Assembly: GCF_000190415.1 (NCBI RefSeq)
Contig: NZ_AEWF01000002.1
Location: 62,001-126,000, forward strand
DNA: 64,000 bases
Origin: Candidatus Odyssella thessalonicensis L13
Lineage (GTDB): Bacteria; Pseudomonadota; Alphaproteobacteria; Paracaedibacterales; Paracaedibacteraceae
Direction of reading: 5' to 3'
Shown: positions 9,603 to 18,400 of the stretch, piece by piece
How positions within the stretch are numbered: the stretch's first letter is position 1
Layout of the letters: every line of letters starts with the position of its first letter
Position numbers and translations under genes: made by a program
Notes under the pieces: generated by a model
The model's input: the letters and a program-made list of their open reading frames with translations, nothing else
Databases searched by the model: none
What the model was told of the DNA's origin: nothing

Positions 9603-9850
9603 TTCTTAATGAGAGCTAAATTTTTGTCGGCTTGACGTTGAGCATCTAAACGGTCATGTTCAAGGTCGTTTAATTTTTTTGCAATAAAGCCATGATCAGG
9701 CGGAGTTGGGCGCTCTGGCACGTCAACCAAGCGCGGAAAGCCGCCCTCTATTTTTCCGTATTTTTCATCATCCGGGGTTTGGGTTGTACAGCCTAAAAGT
9801 ATTCCTATAGGCATCAAAGTAATTAAAATTTTACTAAAATATGTTAGCAT
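9599..9850 (-). CDS. Small lipoprotein (83 aa), unknown function
   Basis: A hydrophobic leader ends in the lipobox Leu-Leu-Gly-Cys (Cys21), so the protein should be lipidated and carried to the envelope. The mature part is short, charged and Pro-rich (VDVPERPTPPDHG) with a helical C-terminus. A small lipoprotein with this VPxRP pattern is common in alphaproteobacteria, but its role is not known to me. It overlaps recJ by 4 bp on the downstream side. It is divergent from phaC, sharing an intergenic region of under 60 bp. Confidence 0.75.
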   Translation of the reverse strand: MLTYFSKILITLMPIGILLGCTTQTPDDEKYGKIEGGFPRLVDVPERPTPPDHGFIAKKLNDLEHDRLDAQRQADKNLALIKK

Positions 9851-9906
9851 TTTATTAAGTGTCTGTCTTTAAATTGGAATTAGAAGGTCATAGAGAGTAT
9901 TGTAGC

Positions 9907-11718
9907 ATGTCACCACAAAAGAATGAAACGCCTTTAGAAATTTACCAAAATTTTGCCCGTGAATGGCAAGAAATTTGGACAAAAATTATCGATGCAAATC
10001 AGAGAACTTGGGTAGATTATGGACGCTCCCTACGTCCCGAACCATCCCCGCAAAAAGGCGTGATGACAATATTTGATCCTGAAATTGTACAAGATACCAT
10101 TGCCAAAGCCGCTCAAAAGATTTCAGAGCGGCCTGATCGCATGATTGAGTTGCAAAAAGAGCATTTAAAAGATGTTATGGCGATCGTTAAAGAAGTGGGA
10201 GAACAGCTAAAGGGAGGGCAAGCTCAGCCCATCGTCGAAGTTGATCCCCGTGACAAACGTTTTAAAAATGAGATCTGGCGCACCAATCCCGCCTTCTTCT
10301 TTATGCAACAAATTTATTTGATTAATGCCAAGTTGCTACACAATACACTAGCGCAAATTGATGGGCTAGATGAGCAGACACTCAATAAGTTAGAATTTTA
10401 TACGCGCCATCTAATTGATGCGATGGCACCCACCAACTTTCCTTTAACAAATCCGGATGTGATTCAAGAAACTTATGAATCGCGTGGTGAAAATTTAATC
10501 CAGGGCTTTAAAAACTTCCTTAAAGATTCGGCCACAGGAACATTTAATATTAAGATGACCGACATGGAGGCTTTGCAGCTCGGGCGTGATATTGCCACCA
10601 CTAAAGGAAAAGTCATTTACCGCAATCCATATCTTGAATTGATTCAATATAGCCCCACGACCAAAAAGGTTTATGAAAAGCCGATCCTTATTATTCCGCC
10701 CTGGATCAACAAATTTTATGTGTTTGACTTAAAGCCAGAAAATTCTTTCGTAAAGTGGGCTGTAGATCAAGGATTTACGTTGTTTATGATTTCATGGGCG
10801 AATCCAACCCAGTGGCACGCCGATAAAACTTTATCGAATTATGTGCTGGATGGTGTTAAGTCGGCCTTAGACTTTGTGTTAAGTTACACTAAAAGGGATG
10901 TCATTAATGTCATTGGGTATTGTACCGGCGGTGTGCTGCTGAATAGCTTGTTGACTTATTTAAAAGCAAAAGGGGAAAAGCCCTTTGATGCGGCCACCAT
11001 TATCGCAGCTCCCATAGATTTTCGCGAAGCCGGGGACTTGCTTGTTTATATCTGTGAGCAGCAATTAAAGAAATTGGAAGCTCATGTAAGCAAGCGTGGC
11101 TATCTTGAAGGCAACGCTATGGTGCAGTCCTTTAATTTATTGCGGGCAAATGATCTGATTTGGTCTTTCTATGTTAATAATTATCTGATGGGTAAGGAAC
11201 CGATGCCTTTTGATATGCTGCATTGGAATGGGGATGCTGTGCGAATGCCAGCCACAATGCATACTCAGTTCCTGCGGCAAATGTATCTAGAAAACCGCTT
11301 GCTTAAACCAGGGGGCATTAAGGTTGGCGATGTGCCTGTGGATTTGCGTACCATTGATCTGCCCATGTTTGTTATGGCAGCGCTCGATGATCATATTGCT
11401 CCATGGCGTGCTGTCTATCCACTCACCCAAGCGGTTAAGCAAGCACAAAAGTTTGTTTTGTCAGGCTCTGGCCATGTCGCAGGAGTTTTCAACCACCCTG
11501 ATAAAAATAAATATTATTTTATGGAAGCTGATAAGCTGTATGATACGGCCGAGCAGTGGCTTGAGCATGCCCATAAACAGACAGGTTCGTGGTGGCCGAC
11601 ATGGAAAGAATGGATGGAGCAGTATGCGGGCAATAAAGTACCTGCTCCGACGATAGACCCTAAGGCTGTTATTGCTGAGGCCCCGGGCGAATATGTCAGA
11701 GATAATGGATTGTTGTAA
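9907..11718 (+). CDS. phaC: Class I poly(3-hydroxyalkanoate) synthase
   Basis: Polymerises hydroxyacyl-CoA into polyhydroxyalkanoate storage polymer. The lipase-like box GYCTGG carries the nucleophilic Cys at residue 339 of this start. The Asp (ALDDHIAPW) and His (GSGHVAG) partners follow, and the N-terminal PhaC domain is complete. The length of about 603 aa fits class I. The frame also opens at GTG 9859, but no ribosome site precedes it, while GAGAG lies before the ATG at 9907. No phaA, phaB, phaR or phasin gene is adjacent, so precursor supply must be encoded elsewhere. Confidence 0.93.
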   Translation: MSPQKNETPLEIYQNFAREWQEIWTKIIDANQRTWVDYGRSLRPEPSPQKGVMTIFDPEIVQDTIAKAAQKISERPDRMIELQKEHLKDVMAIVKEVGEQLKGGQAQPIVEVDPRDKRFKNEIWRTNPAFFFMQQIYLINAKLLHNTLAQIDGLDEQTLNKLEFYTRHLIDAMAPTNFPLTNPDVIQETYESRGENLIQGFKNFLKDSATGTFNIKMTDMEALQLGRDIATTKGKVIYRNPYLELIQYSPTTKKVYEKPILIIPPWINKFYVFDLKPENSFVKWAVDQGFTLFMISWANPTQWHADKTLSNYVLDGVKSALDFVLSYTKRDVINVIGYCTGGVLLNSLLTYLKAKGEKPFDAATIIAAPIDFREAGDLLVYICEQQLKKLEAHVSKRGYLEGNAMVQSFNLLRANDLIWSFYVNNYLMGKEPMPFDMLHWNGDAVRMPATMHTQFLRQMYLENRLLKPGGIKVGDVPVDLRTIDLPMFVMAALDDHIAPWRAVYPLTQAVKQAQKFVLSGSGHVAGVFNHPDKNKYYFMEADKLYDTAEQWLEHAHKQTGSWWPTWKEWMEQYAGNKVPAPTIDPKAVIAEAPGEYVRDNGLL

Positions 11719-11725
11719 CCAATTT

Positions 11726-12355
11726 TTATGACTCCTTCCAACTAATATATAGCGGTGCCTGAGAAGCATCCCACCGGGGATGCTTTGCCATAACCTGTGC
11801 AAAGATTTCACTGCTGCTGATCATCTTCAGCCAAGTCTTAACAGCAGAAAAGGGTAAAGTGTCAAACCATTGCGGGTCTACCATTGAGAACTGACGGATA
11901 AAGGGAAAGATAGCCATATCTAGCCCGCCCATTTCTTTGCCATTGAGGAACGGATTTAAGCGAGCCTCTAGAACCTCAATAAACACTGTACATTGCTGAC
12001 GATAATCTGCTCCATCTTCTTCAGTGTAGCGCCCTGGATATTTATAGCGGTCGAGAGCCTGTTTAAAAGAGCAATCATTTAATTGAATCAGTTTATGCTC
12101 TTCTGTCCCAAGATTATTAAGCTTCAAAGCCCACTTCATGATATCTAAGCTTTCTTGGAGGACCGTATTGTCGGTCAAAATAAGGACCGGTACAGTGCCT
12201 TTAGGGGAGGCTTGTAACATCTCTGTCGGCTTATTTTTTAGCTCAATTTCCCGGTGCTCATGGGAGATTAAGGCAGAATACAAGGCTAAGCGAGCGCGCA
12301 TGGCATATGGGCACCGGCGAAAGGAGTAGAGTATTGGAAGCTGTTCTGCGGACAT
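11726..12355 (-). CDS. Glutathione S-transferase family protein
   Basis: A 209-aa protein with a thioredoxin-fold N-terminus: YSFRRCPYAMRARLAL carries the CPYA active site typical of omega-like/glutaredoxin-like GSTs, and KGTVPVLIL carries the cis-Pro that binds glutathione. A helical C-terminal domain (about 85-205) contains GLDMAIFPFIRQF, close to the usual GST capping motif. The substrate is unknown; Cys-type GSTs often act as thioltransferases. It is convergent with phaC with a 7-bp gap, so the two share one termination zone. Confidence 0.85.
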   Translation of the reverse strand: MSAEQLPILYSFRRCPYAMRARLALYSALISHEHREIELKNKPTEMLQASPKGTVPVLILTDNTVLQESLDIMKWALKLNNLGTEEHKLIQLNDCSFKQALDRYKYPGRYTEEDGADYRQQCTVFIEVLEARLNPFLNGKEMGGLDMAIFPFIRQFSMVDPQWFDTLPFSAVKTWLKMISSSEIFAQVMAKHPRWDASQAPLYISWKES

Positions 12356-12494
12356 GGATTACATTCCTATCTGAAGAATTATCCTTAGTAATGGCAAAGT
12401 ACACGTGTATTCGCAAGTTATTTTGACTATATAAAAGTACACCAATTACCCTTAACTTAGGACGGGCGAGGTTAGGAAGAATTTGCATTTGCTG

Positions 12495-12511
12495 ACGATC
12501 TAACAGATCGT
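12495..12511. promoter_or_regulatory. Perfect 7-bp inverted repeat upstream of tRNA-Arg
   Basis: ACGATCT and AGATCGT are separated by AAC, giving a perfect dyad about 15 bp before the putative -35 of the tRNA promoter. It could be an operator or a short hairpin ending a transcript. Nothing else in the window has the same sequence, so a regulator cannot be named. Confidence 0.25.
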
Positions 12512-12525
12512 AAATACTAATTTTC

Positions 12526-12554
12526 TTGCACCGGACCTAAAAATTGATTAGTAA
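12526..12554 (+). promoter_or_regulatory. Putative sigma-70 promoter of tRNA-Arg
   Basis: TTGCAC (12526-12531) and TAGTAA (12549-12554) are 17 bp apart, and the mature tRNA begins 10 bp after the -10 box. Spacing and location are good, but the -10 match is only partial. Confidence 0.35.
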
Positions 12555-12564
12555 TAAACTATAT

Positions 12565-12641
12565 GCGCCCATAGCTCAGCTGGATAGAGCAACGGCCTTC
12601 TAAGCCGCAGGTCGGGGGTTCGAATCCTCCTGGGCGCGCCA
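12565..12641 (+). tRNA. tRNA-Arg (anticodon TCT)
   Basis: A full 77-nt cloverleaf including CCA. The 7-bp acceptor stem is GCGCCCA/TGGGCGC with discriminator G and an encoded CCA. The D arm (GCTC...GAGC), the anticodon loop CTTCTAA (anticodon TCT at 12599-12601, reading AGA/AGG) and the T arm with GGTTCGAATCC are all present. The first anticodon-stem pair (position 27-43) is A-C, a minor irregularity. It lies 80 bp before rpoZ and may be read through into it. Confidence 0.97.
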
Positions 12642-12721
12642 GTTTCCATGCAGTCCGTTGGTTTTCATAGTTTGCATAGGATATTAAGTTGCTCAATATA
12701 TAAAGAATTTTGTGAGGATCC

Positions 12722-13120
12722 ATGGCTCGCGTAACAGTTGAAGACTGCGTTAAAGTAATTCCCAATCGCTTTGAACTCGTAATGGTTGCGGCTCGCCGTG
12801 CCCGTGAGCTCTCAGCCGGCGCTTCAATGACTATTGACCGTAAAAATGACCGCAATCCAGTGGTGGCGCTGCGTGAAATTGCTGAAGAGACGATTGCTGT
12901 TGATGCCTTAAAAGACAGCTTGGTGCGGTCGCTGCAACGGGTTTCCTTTGCCGATGCTAGTGATGAAGAACTCGAAAATGAATTTCTTGATGCCTTCTCA
13001 ACTTCATTGTCGTCAATGGAAGATGATGACGAGGATGATGTGTCAGCAGCCCAAATGATCGAGGCCGATGCTGAATCCCATCTCAATATTTCCGAAGGCG
13101 AAGACGGTTCAGAGGCATAA
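12722..13120 (+). CDS. rpoZ: DNA-directed RNA polymerase omega subunit
   Basis: Omega helps fold and hold the beta-prime subunit in RNA polymerase and contributes to the ppGpp site. [20 protein letters not shown] and the following [12 protein letters not shown] are diagnostic. The conserved part covers about residues 1-70. The rest is an acidic, low-complexity tail ending in EDGSEA, as is common in alphaproteobacterial omega. GAGG precedes the ATG by 4-5 bp. An intrinsic terminator overlaps the last codons, so rpoZ is transcribed alone or with the tRNA; the usual neighbour spoT/rel is absent. Confidence 0.95.
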   Translation: MARVTVEDCVKVIPNRFELVMVAARRARELSAGASMTIDRKNDRNPVVALREIAEETIAVDALKDSLVRSLQRVSFADASDEELENEFLDAFSTSLSSMEDDDEDDVSAAQMIEADAESHLNISEGEDGSEA

Positions 13121-13135
13121 AAGGCCTCTTTTTTT
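13111..13135 (+). terminator. Intrinsic terminator of rpoZ
   Basis: A 6-bp GC-rich stem AGAGGC/GCCTCT (13111-13116 and 13124-13129) with a 7-nt loop is followed directly by a run of seven T. The hairpin overlaps the rpoZ stop codon. Confidence 0.85.
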
Positions 13136-13184
13136 AACTTCTCATTAAGAATGATCATGCTAATCTGTTCTCATGGAGGACAAG

Positions 13185-14564
13185 ATGTGTCGTTTTCTCT
13201 TTTTAATTGTTGCAAGTTTTCATCTGCTGTTTGCAGCCTGTGAGGCTACAAAAGCTCCAGAGTCGGTAGACGAGGTCAAGCTATCTTTCTCTCCAGTGGT
13301 TAAGAAAGTGGCCCCTGCTATTGTCAGTATCTATGCCCTCCAAGTTATAGAACATAAATTTCATCCTTTATTTAATGACGACTTCTTTAGCAACTTCTTT
13401 GATCACCCTCAAGGCCCTATTCGCCAAGAGCTGGGACGTTCCATGGGCTCAGGGGTTATTGTTAGTAAAGACGGCATTGTTGTCACCTGTGCCCATGTGG
13501 TTCAAAATGCAAAGCTTATAGAAATTAAATTATCTGATAATCGGTCTCTTCAAGGAAAAGTCATTGTTACTGATGAAAAGAATGATTTGGCGATTATCCA
13601 GCTTTTGAAAACTCATGGAGACATTCCTTTCATCCCCTTAGGACAATCCAGCCATGTCGAGGATGGCGATTTAGTTTTAGCTTTTGGTAACCCTTTTGGA
13701 ATCGGCCATACAGTTACCAGTGGTATTATCTCAAGAGCGACGCGTATGGTTGGCGGTCGGGTTCTCATGCAAACTGATAGTGCCATCAATCCAGGAAATT
13801 CTGGAGGGGCGTTGGTCAATATGAAGGGGGAACTAATTGGGATACCCAATGCAATTTTATCGAAAACAGGGACAAATTTAGGAATTGGTTTTGCTATACC
13901 AGTCTCAATGGTCATGCCGTTGCTTTCCTCAAAAAGCACTAATGGCAGAGTCGTGCGAGCGTGGGATGGCATTAAAGTGGCCACTTTGAGTCCTGAAAAG
14001 GCTGAATCCTTTGGCATGAAAGATGGTAAAGGGGTATTAGTTACAGCCATTCATGATAACAGCCCCGCCAAAAAAGCAGGTTTGCAAGTCAGTGACGTGA
14101 TTACTAAAGTTAATGCGATGGCAATAGAATCTGAGGAAACTTATCTCCTTAAAATATTAGAGACCAATCCAGATCAGGATCTGTCCTATAGCGTCAAACG
14201 CAAAGGTGAAGAAAAAACAATTAACTTTAAGACCATTGCACCTCCTGAGTTGCCAAAGGCGGAAGAGACCTTGATCCAGGGAAACAACCCGCTTTCGGGT
14301 CTAAAAATTGCCAATCTTTCACCCGCTCTTGCTTTAAAGTATAGTTTTGACATGATGCAAACCGGGGTTGTTATCCTTGAAAGCCCTCCAAGTCAAAGCT
14401 TATTCGGATTATCTTTGTTTGAACCCGGGGATATAATTGTTGAGGCCGATGGCGAAAAAGTAACCTCTGTTAAGCATTTTGCTCAGTTGGCCAGTGATGG
14501 TTTGAAGAGTTTGGTTTTACGACGCGGCACCAATCAAATTAATATTAATATTGGCTCGCGATAA
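13185..14564 (+). CDS. DegP/HtrA-type periplasmic serine protease (Do family)
   Basis: A trypsin-like protease with two PDZ domains that degrades or holds misfolded envelope proteins. Counting from the upstream ATG at 13173, the triad is His108 (CAHVV), Asp138 (NDLAI) and Ser210 (GNSGGA). PDZ1 lies around 265-350 and PDZ2 around 370-460. I start at 13185 because GGAGG lies 5 bp before that ATG and inside the longer frame. The leader ends Phe-Ala-Ala-Cys, so it may be a lipoprotein or be cleaved nearby. The paralogue (degP, degQ or degS type) is not decidable; two PDZ domains exclude DegS. Confidence 0.9.
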   Translation: MCRFLFLIVASFHLLFAACEATKAPESVDEVKLSFSPVVKKVAPAIVSIYALQVIEHKFHPLFNDDFFSNFFDHPQGPIRQELGRSMGSGVIVSKDGIVVTCAHVVQNAKLIEIKLSDNRSLQGKVIVTDEKNDLAIIQLLKTHGDIPFIPLGQSSHVEDGDLVLAFGNPFGIGHTVTSGIISRATRMVGGRVLMQTDSAINPGNSGGALVNMKGELIGIPNAILSKTGTNLGIGFAIPVSMVMPLLSSKSTNGRVVRAWDGIKVATLSPEKAESFGMKDGKGVLVTAIHDNSPAKKAGLQVSDVITKVNAMAIESEETYLLKILETNPDQDLSYSVKRKGEEKTINFKTIAPPELPKAEETLIQGNNPLSGLKIANLSPALALKYSFDMMQTGVVILESPPSQSLFGLSLFEPGDIIVEADGEKVTSVKHFAQLASDGLKSLVLRRGTNQININIGSR

Positions 14565-14612
14565 ACTCTTTTACTTCAGAAAAATCTCTATAATAATAAA
14601 AAAAGGGTTTAG

Positions 14613-14655
14613 TGTTAGGTAAAAGTGAGGCTAATAATTACTTTCTGACCTAACA
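14613..14655 (+). promoter_or_regulatory. Stem-loop in the leader of the 14674 gene
   Basis: TGTTAGGT (14613-14620) pairs perfectly with ACCTAACA (14648-14655). Inside it AAAGT (14622-14626) pairs with ACTTT (14640-14644), leaving a 13-nt apical loop. The structure ends about 10 bp before the ribosome site of the next gene. It could control translation or stabilise the leader, or be a terminator-like barrier after the protease gene, though no T-run follows. Confidence 0.4.
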
Positions 14656-14673
14656 TGTACTTAAGGAGGCAGT

Positions 14674-15246
14674 ATGCTTAAGCTAATTTTCCCCAGCCTA
14701 AGCCTATTAGTTAGCTGGACTTATGGAAATCAGAGGGATGCAACCTTCATGGATACCTTTTCAGATAAAGTAATCCTTATTGATTCTACCATTTTGACGC
14801 CACTAGATATTGATCATCGACTCCTCGAAGAATCCAATCGGGAGCTGTGTTATCTGCAAAACGACTTAAAAGAGTTGAAAGAAATTCAGCAAGTATTACA
14901 GCAAATGGTCGGCGAAAATGCCTTGCCTTTAGCACAGTCTGAGGCTTTCGTGATAAAAAGTACCCAGCAAACTGCAGCAGCTGTCGAAAATCTTGAAGCT
15001 GCAAAACAGCAGAAAACAGCCAATTTCTTACAATTTTTACTGCTTCAAGATGGTATTCCCTTAGGGGCGGGGGCTTTGCTCGGAACAACAAGCTTTCTGG
15101 CAACAAAAGCAGCCTTTTTGTCGGTTCCTCCTTTAGCTTTAACAGGGGCGCCGATTGTGGTGCCCGCCGCTTTAGCTGCTGTAACTGGCGGAGCTGCCTG
15201 GTTTGGCAGTAAGTTTATCCTTCATAAATTAAACCAATCCCTTTAA
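14674..15246 (+). CDS. Exported coiled-coil protein with hydrophobic tail (190 aa)
   Basis: Family not recognised. There is a short signal peptide (about 1-18) and a coiled coil at about 50-115 (LEESNRELCYLQNDLKELKE, then Gln/Ala-rich). The Gly/Pro/Ala-rich hydrophobic C-terminus (about 125-180) looks like one or two membrane segments and ends in a basic/polar tail. The layout matches the 277-aa protein encoded at 2031-2864. An excellent ribosome site (AAGGAGG) precedes the ATG. The protein probably sits at the inner membrane or in a lipid phase facing the periplasm, or in a host membrane if secreted; neither can be proved here. Confidence 0.6.
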   Translation: MLKLIFPSLSLLVSWTYGNQRDATFMDTFSDKVILIDSTILTPLDIDHRLLEESNRELCYLQNDLKELKEIQQVLQQMVGENALPLAQSEAFVIKSTQQTAAAVENLEAAKQQKTANFLQFLLLQDGIPLGAGALLGTTSFLATKAAFLSVPPLALTGAPIVVPAALAAVTGGAAWFGSKFILHKLNQSL

Positions 15247-15256
15247 AACTTTCAAC

Positions 15257-15562
15257 TTAACTGATGGTCGAAAAGAAATCGACAATTTGGCTTATAGTGT
15301 TACTTTCAATGGCTACCGTCTTATTGCGATGAGTATGCCCTTGCAGAAGAGTTAGCTGAGATGGAGCAATTTTGAGTTTCTTGGCAAGAAATTTGATCAG
15401 TGCCTGGTTCGCTTTATTATCTTCCGCCGGTGCTGTGACACTTATTTTCAACATCCTCCTTTCTCGATCATCTTTATAAATGCCACCAATAGCATCTTTA
15501 GAAGATTTTGGTGATAAGCGAATATAAATCACAACTTTTGATCCCTGAACAGAGTAAAACAT
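15257..15562 (-). CDS. DUF167 (YggU) family protein
   Basis: A small protein with the DUF167 pattern: IRLSPKSSKDAIGG, LKISVTAPAEDNKANQALIKFLAKKL and a basic segment near HTHRNKTV. Known members are about 100 residues with an alpha/beta fold and no established function. The frame runs to 15625, but AGAGG sits just before the ATG at 15562, which gives the usual length of 101 aa. It is convergent with the 14674 gene, with a 10-bp gap. Confidence 0.85.
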   Translation of the reverse strand: MFYSVQGSKVVIYIRLSPKSSKDAIGGIYKDDRERRMLKISVTAPAEDNKANQALIKFLAKKLKIAPSQLTLLQGHTHRNKTVAIESNTISQIVDFFSTIS

Positions 15563-16089
15563 GCTTCCTCTCGTAAAAAATTTGCCTTCTCCCTGAGCGG
15601 GCAGAATGGGGAAAAATTTTCTCAAATTATAGGGTATTTAGCCTCAAAAAATCAATTTAAGCCCGAACTGATATAATTGAGTTAATTGAGCAAAAATAAA
15701 ATGTTTGTTAAAGCAGGAGAAGGGCTCCCTGTCGGGAAGGGGCAATTATTCATTTTCCTAGCTTCTAAATTCTTCCTGTCCCCATACTATACCAAGATAC
15801 CGTGCTGTCAGAAAAAAATATTAGGAACCTCAACAAGAAAATTACCGTACAGTTAGGAAAAAATTATCACTAAAAATAGCAAATTTGGGCTTAGGGATAG
15901 CCGTGTTTAGGGATGCGATTTTCGCAGCAGAAAAAGCAGAAGATTAGAGAAGGGATAATTGTTGTTAAAATTATTTTCCTGAGGAAGAGATAACCGTTAA
16001 GCTTCTGTCCTGACAAGCCTGACCTTGCGAGCAGGAGTTTGGATGAGCTAAACTATAGTTATCTAATCTGAATATAAGAGTTATATCCT
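15563..16089. other. Intergenic region, no gene seen
   Basis: About 530 bp between a YggU-family gene and gcdH, which point away from each other, so both promoters should lie here. Both strands are full of stops. I saw no tRNA, no T-tracted hairpin and no repeat shared with other gaps. A small RNA cannot be excluded by eye. Confidence 0.4.
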
Positions 16090-17295
16090 ATGCCAGCTGC
16101 CATTTCTGCTAAATCCTCTCAGTCCTCTGTACGTTCGACACCGTGGAGCGATCCCTTATTATTGGAAGACCAACTTACTGATATGGAGCGGATGATTCGT
16201 GATACGGCGCAGGCTTATGCCCAGGATAAGCTGATGCCACGGATCTTAGAAGCCAATCGACGTGAAGAATTTGATCCTCACATTATGAAAGAAATGGGAA
16301 GTTTAGGTCTATTAGGGGTAACGATTGATGGTTATGGCTGTACCGATGCGGGGTACGTCAGTTATGGTCTGATTGCCCGCGAAATAGAACGGGTTGATTC
16401 AGCTTATCGCTCGGCAATGAGTGTCCAGTCTTCTTTAGTAATGTATCCCATTTATGCTTACGGTTCAGAAGATCAGCGCCAAAAATACCTGCCTAAATTG
16501 GCGAGCGGCGAATTTATTGGATGTTTTGGCTTAACTGAGCCCGATTCAGGCTCAGATCCTTCCAGTATGCGGACGCGGGCGACCGCTACTCAAGGGGGCT
16601 ATCTTTTAAAAGGCAGCAAAATGTGGATTACAAATGCGCCTTTAGCGCAGGTCATGGTGGTCTGGGCCAAGTGTGAGGATAATAAGATTCGCGGCTTTAT
16701 TCTAGAGCAGGGAATGGCAGGACTGAGTACACCCAAAATTGAAGGTAAGATGTCACTGCGCGCTTCGGTAACGGGCGAAATTGTTATGGATAATGTCTTT
16801 GTCCCTGAGGAAAATCTGCTGCCTAATGTAGAAGGTATCAAGGGCCCATTTGGTTGCCTGAATAATGCGCGTTATGGCATTTCCTGGGGCGCTTTAGGCG
16901 CCGCTGAGTTTTGTTGGCATGCGGCTCGAACCTACACTATGGAGCGAGAGCAGTTCAACCGTCCGTTGGCGGCAACACAATTAATTCAAAAAAAGCTGGC
17001 AGATATGCAAACGGAAATTACCTTAGCACTGCAAGCGTGTTTGAGGGCAGGGCGGTTAAAAAATGAAGGATATGATGTTCCTGAGGTTATTTCGATGCTA
17101 AAGCGCAACTCTTGCGGCAAAGCTTTAGATATTGCGCGGCTAGCTCGAGATATGCATGGTGGCAATGGTATTGTAGATGAATATCACGTGATCCGGCATA
17201 TGGCCAACCTAGAAACAGTTAATACCTATGAAGGAACCCACGATATCCATGCTCTAATCTTAGGGCGCTATCAAACGGGACTCGCCAGTTTTTAA
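16090..17295 (+). CDS. gcdH: Glutaryl-CoA dehydrogenase (acyl-CoA dehydrogenase family)
   Basis: An FAD enzyme that oxidises and decarboxylates glutaryl-CoA to crotonyl-CoA in lysine/tryptophan catabolism. The acyl-CoA dehydrogenase signatures are present: [12 protein letters not shown], then [10 protein letters not shown]. The GCDH-specific segments [14 protein letters not shown] and [16 protein letters not shown] are clear, the latter carrying the catalytic Glu. The 401-aa length is typical. Other degradation genes are not adjacent. Its product, crotonyl-CoA, can feed hydroxybutyryl-CoA metabolism and perhaps PhaC substrates, which is inference. Confidence 0.92.
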   Translation: MPAAISAKSSQSSVRSTPWSDPLLLEDQLTDMERMIRDTAQAYAQDKLMPRILEANRREEFDPHIMKEMGSLGLLGVTIDGYGCTDAGYVSYGLIAREIERVDSAYRSAMSVQSSLVMYPIYAYGSEDQRQKYLPKLASGEFIGCFGLTEPDSGSDPSSMRTRATATQGGYLLKGSKMWITNAPLAQVMVVWAKCEDNKIRGFILEQGMAGLSTPKIEGKMSLRASVTGEIVMDNVFVPEENLLPNVEGIKGPFGCLNNARYGISWGALGAAEFCWHAARTYTMEREQFNRPLAATQLIQKKLADMQTEITLALQACLRAGRLKNEGYDVPEVISMLKRNSCGKALDIARLARDMHGGNGIVDEYHVIRHMANLETVNTYEGTHDIHALILGRYQTGLASF

Positions 17296-17353
17296 TTATT
17301 TAGCAATATTGTTTTGGTAAGATGTAATTATAGAAATATAATTACGCTTATGC

Positions 17354-18328
17354 ATGAAAAAATATTTCTTTTGTTTCTTGTGGTTGTCTTTGCACTTTGC
17401 TCCCGCTGTGGAGGTGCTGCCAGCTCATAGTTTATCCTCCGTCTCCCGTCATCCGCTTTACCAGCATTTAATGTCGCAGGAGACGCTGGCACCGTATCAG
17501 CTTAATTATGCGGGCACCCCTCTTGGCTCCCAAAAAGCGATTGTTCTGGGATCTTTTATTCAGGGGCGTAAACACCTAACCAGTATCGACCTGAGTGCTT
17601 GCAATCTGGAAGACCAAGAAGCTGAGCTTATTCTTTCTTCTCTAAGTCATCACACACAGCTCCAATATCTGAACCTAAGTATAAATGAAATTAGTAAAAG
17701 GGCGGCAAGCCTCCTGAGTCAATTGATCCGCCATAATGGAAAACTCCAGTACTTAGATCTTCATAATAACCATTTTACAGATGCCTGCCTAACTCTTCTC
17801 TTGGAGAGCCTAAAAGGACATCCTCACATAGGTTATCTAGAGTTAAGCTTCAATACTTTCCATAACAGCTCCTTAGCATCTTTAAAGGGGGTAGTAAGGG
17901 AAGGGATCTCTCTGAAGCGATTAGCAATAAGCGGTATTGGGTTAACTGCTTTAAATGCGGTCTCTTTACTCGCTGCCGTAAGTCACAACACCACTATCAC
18001 TGAGTTATCTTTATCTTACAACAACCTCTCCTCTCTGGGGCGAGAGATAGGCAAAATGATGAGAATGTGCCCAAATTTAAAAAAGATAGAGCTTGTTTGC
18101 TGTAACTTATCGATGGCCGATTTTAAGCAGATCATGGACGAGCTTAAAAGGGACACCTTACCATCGTTTAATGCGCCACTTTTTGGCTGGGCGCGTTCTA
18201 AGGAGCGGCGCGTGATTCACCTTGCGCTCGAGGACTCCCTTCAGAACCGTAATCTTAAGGAATTTTATAAGTCTGCTAAAGCGGATGCGGTAGCAATTGA
18301 ATTAAATATACGGCTCGGCTTGGCTTAA
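17354..18328 (+). CDS. Exported leucine-rich repeat protein, ribonuclease-inhibitor type (324 aa)
   Basis: A signal peptide (about 1-18) is followed by six or so 28-residue LRRs at about 74-260 of the RNI type (LTSIDLSACNLEDQEAELIL, then LQYLNLSINEIS, LQYLDLHNNHFTD, ITELSLSYNNLS). This class differs from the LPxEIG-type repeats of the two proteins at 5.3-7.8 kb and resembles NLR/RNI repeats of eukaryotes. No F-box-like segment is evident. The C-terminus (265-324) is charged and helical. It is probably an exported binding protein; the partner is unknown. Confidence 0.8.
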   Translation: MKKYFFCFLWLSLHFAPAVEVLPAHSLSSVSRHPLYQHLMSQETLAPYQLNYAGTPLGSQKAIVLGSFIQGRKHLTSIDLSACNLEDQEAELILSSLSHHTQLQYLNLSINEISKRAASLLSQLIRHNGKLQYLDLHNNHFTDACLTLLLESLKGHPHIGYLELSFNTFHNSSLASLKGVVREGISLKRLAISGIGLTALNAVSLLAAVSHNTTITELSLSYNNLSSLGREIGKMMRMCPNLKKIELVCCNLSMADFKQIMDELKRDTLPSFNAPLFGWARSKERRVIHLALEDSLQNRNLKEFYKSAKADAVAIELNIRLGLA

Positions 18329-18400
18329 CTCCCCCTCTATACAGACAGCGGCTTAGAGACGGTCCAAGCGAAATCAACTCTTTATAGCAGGGAGTTTAGC

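Noticed and set aside
12559-13158. 199-codon minus-strand open frame
   Set aside because: It is antisense to tRNA-Arg and rpoZ. Its end is the well-known false translation of an antisense tRNA (GGFEPPTCGLEGRCS). No ribosome site.
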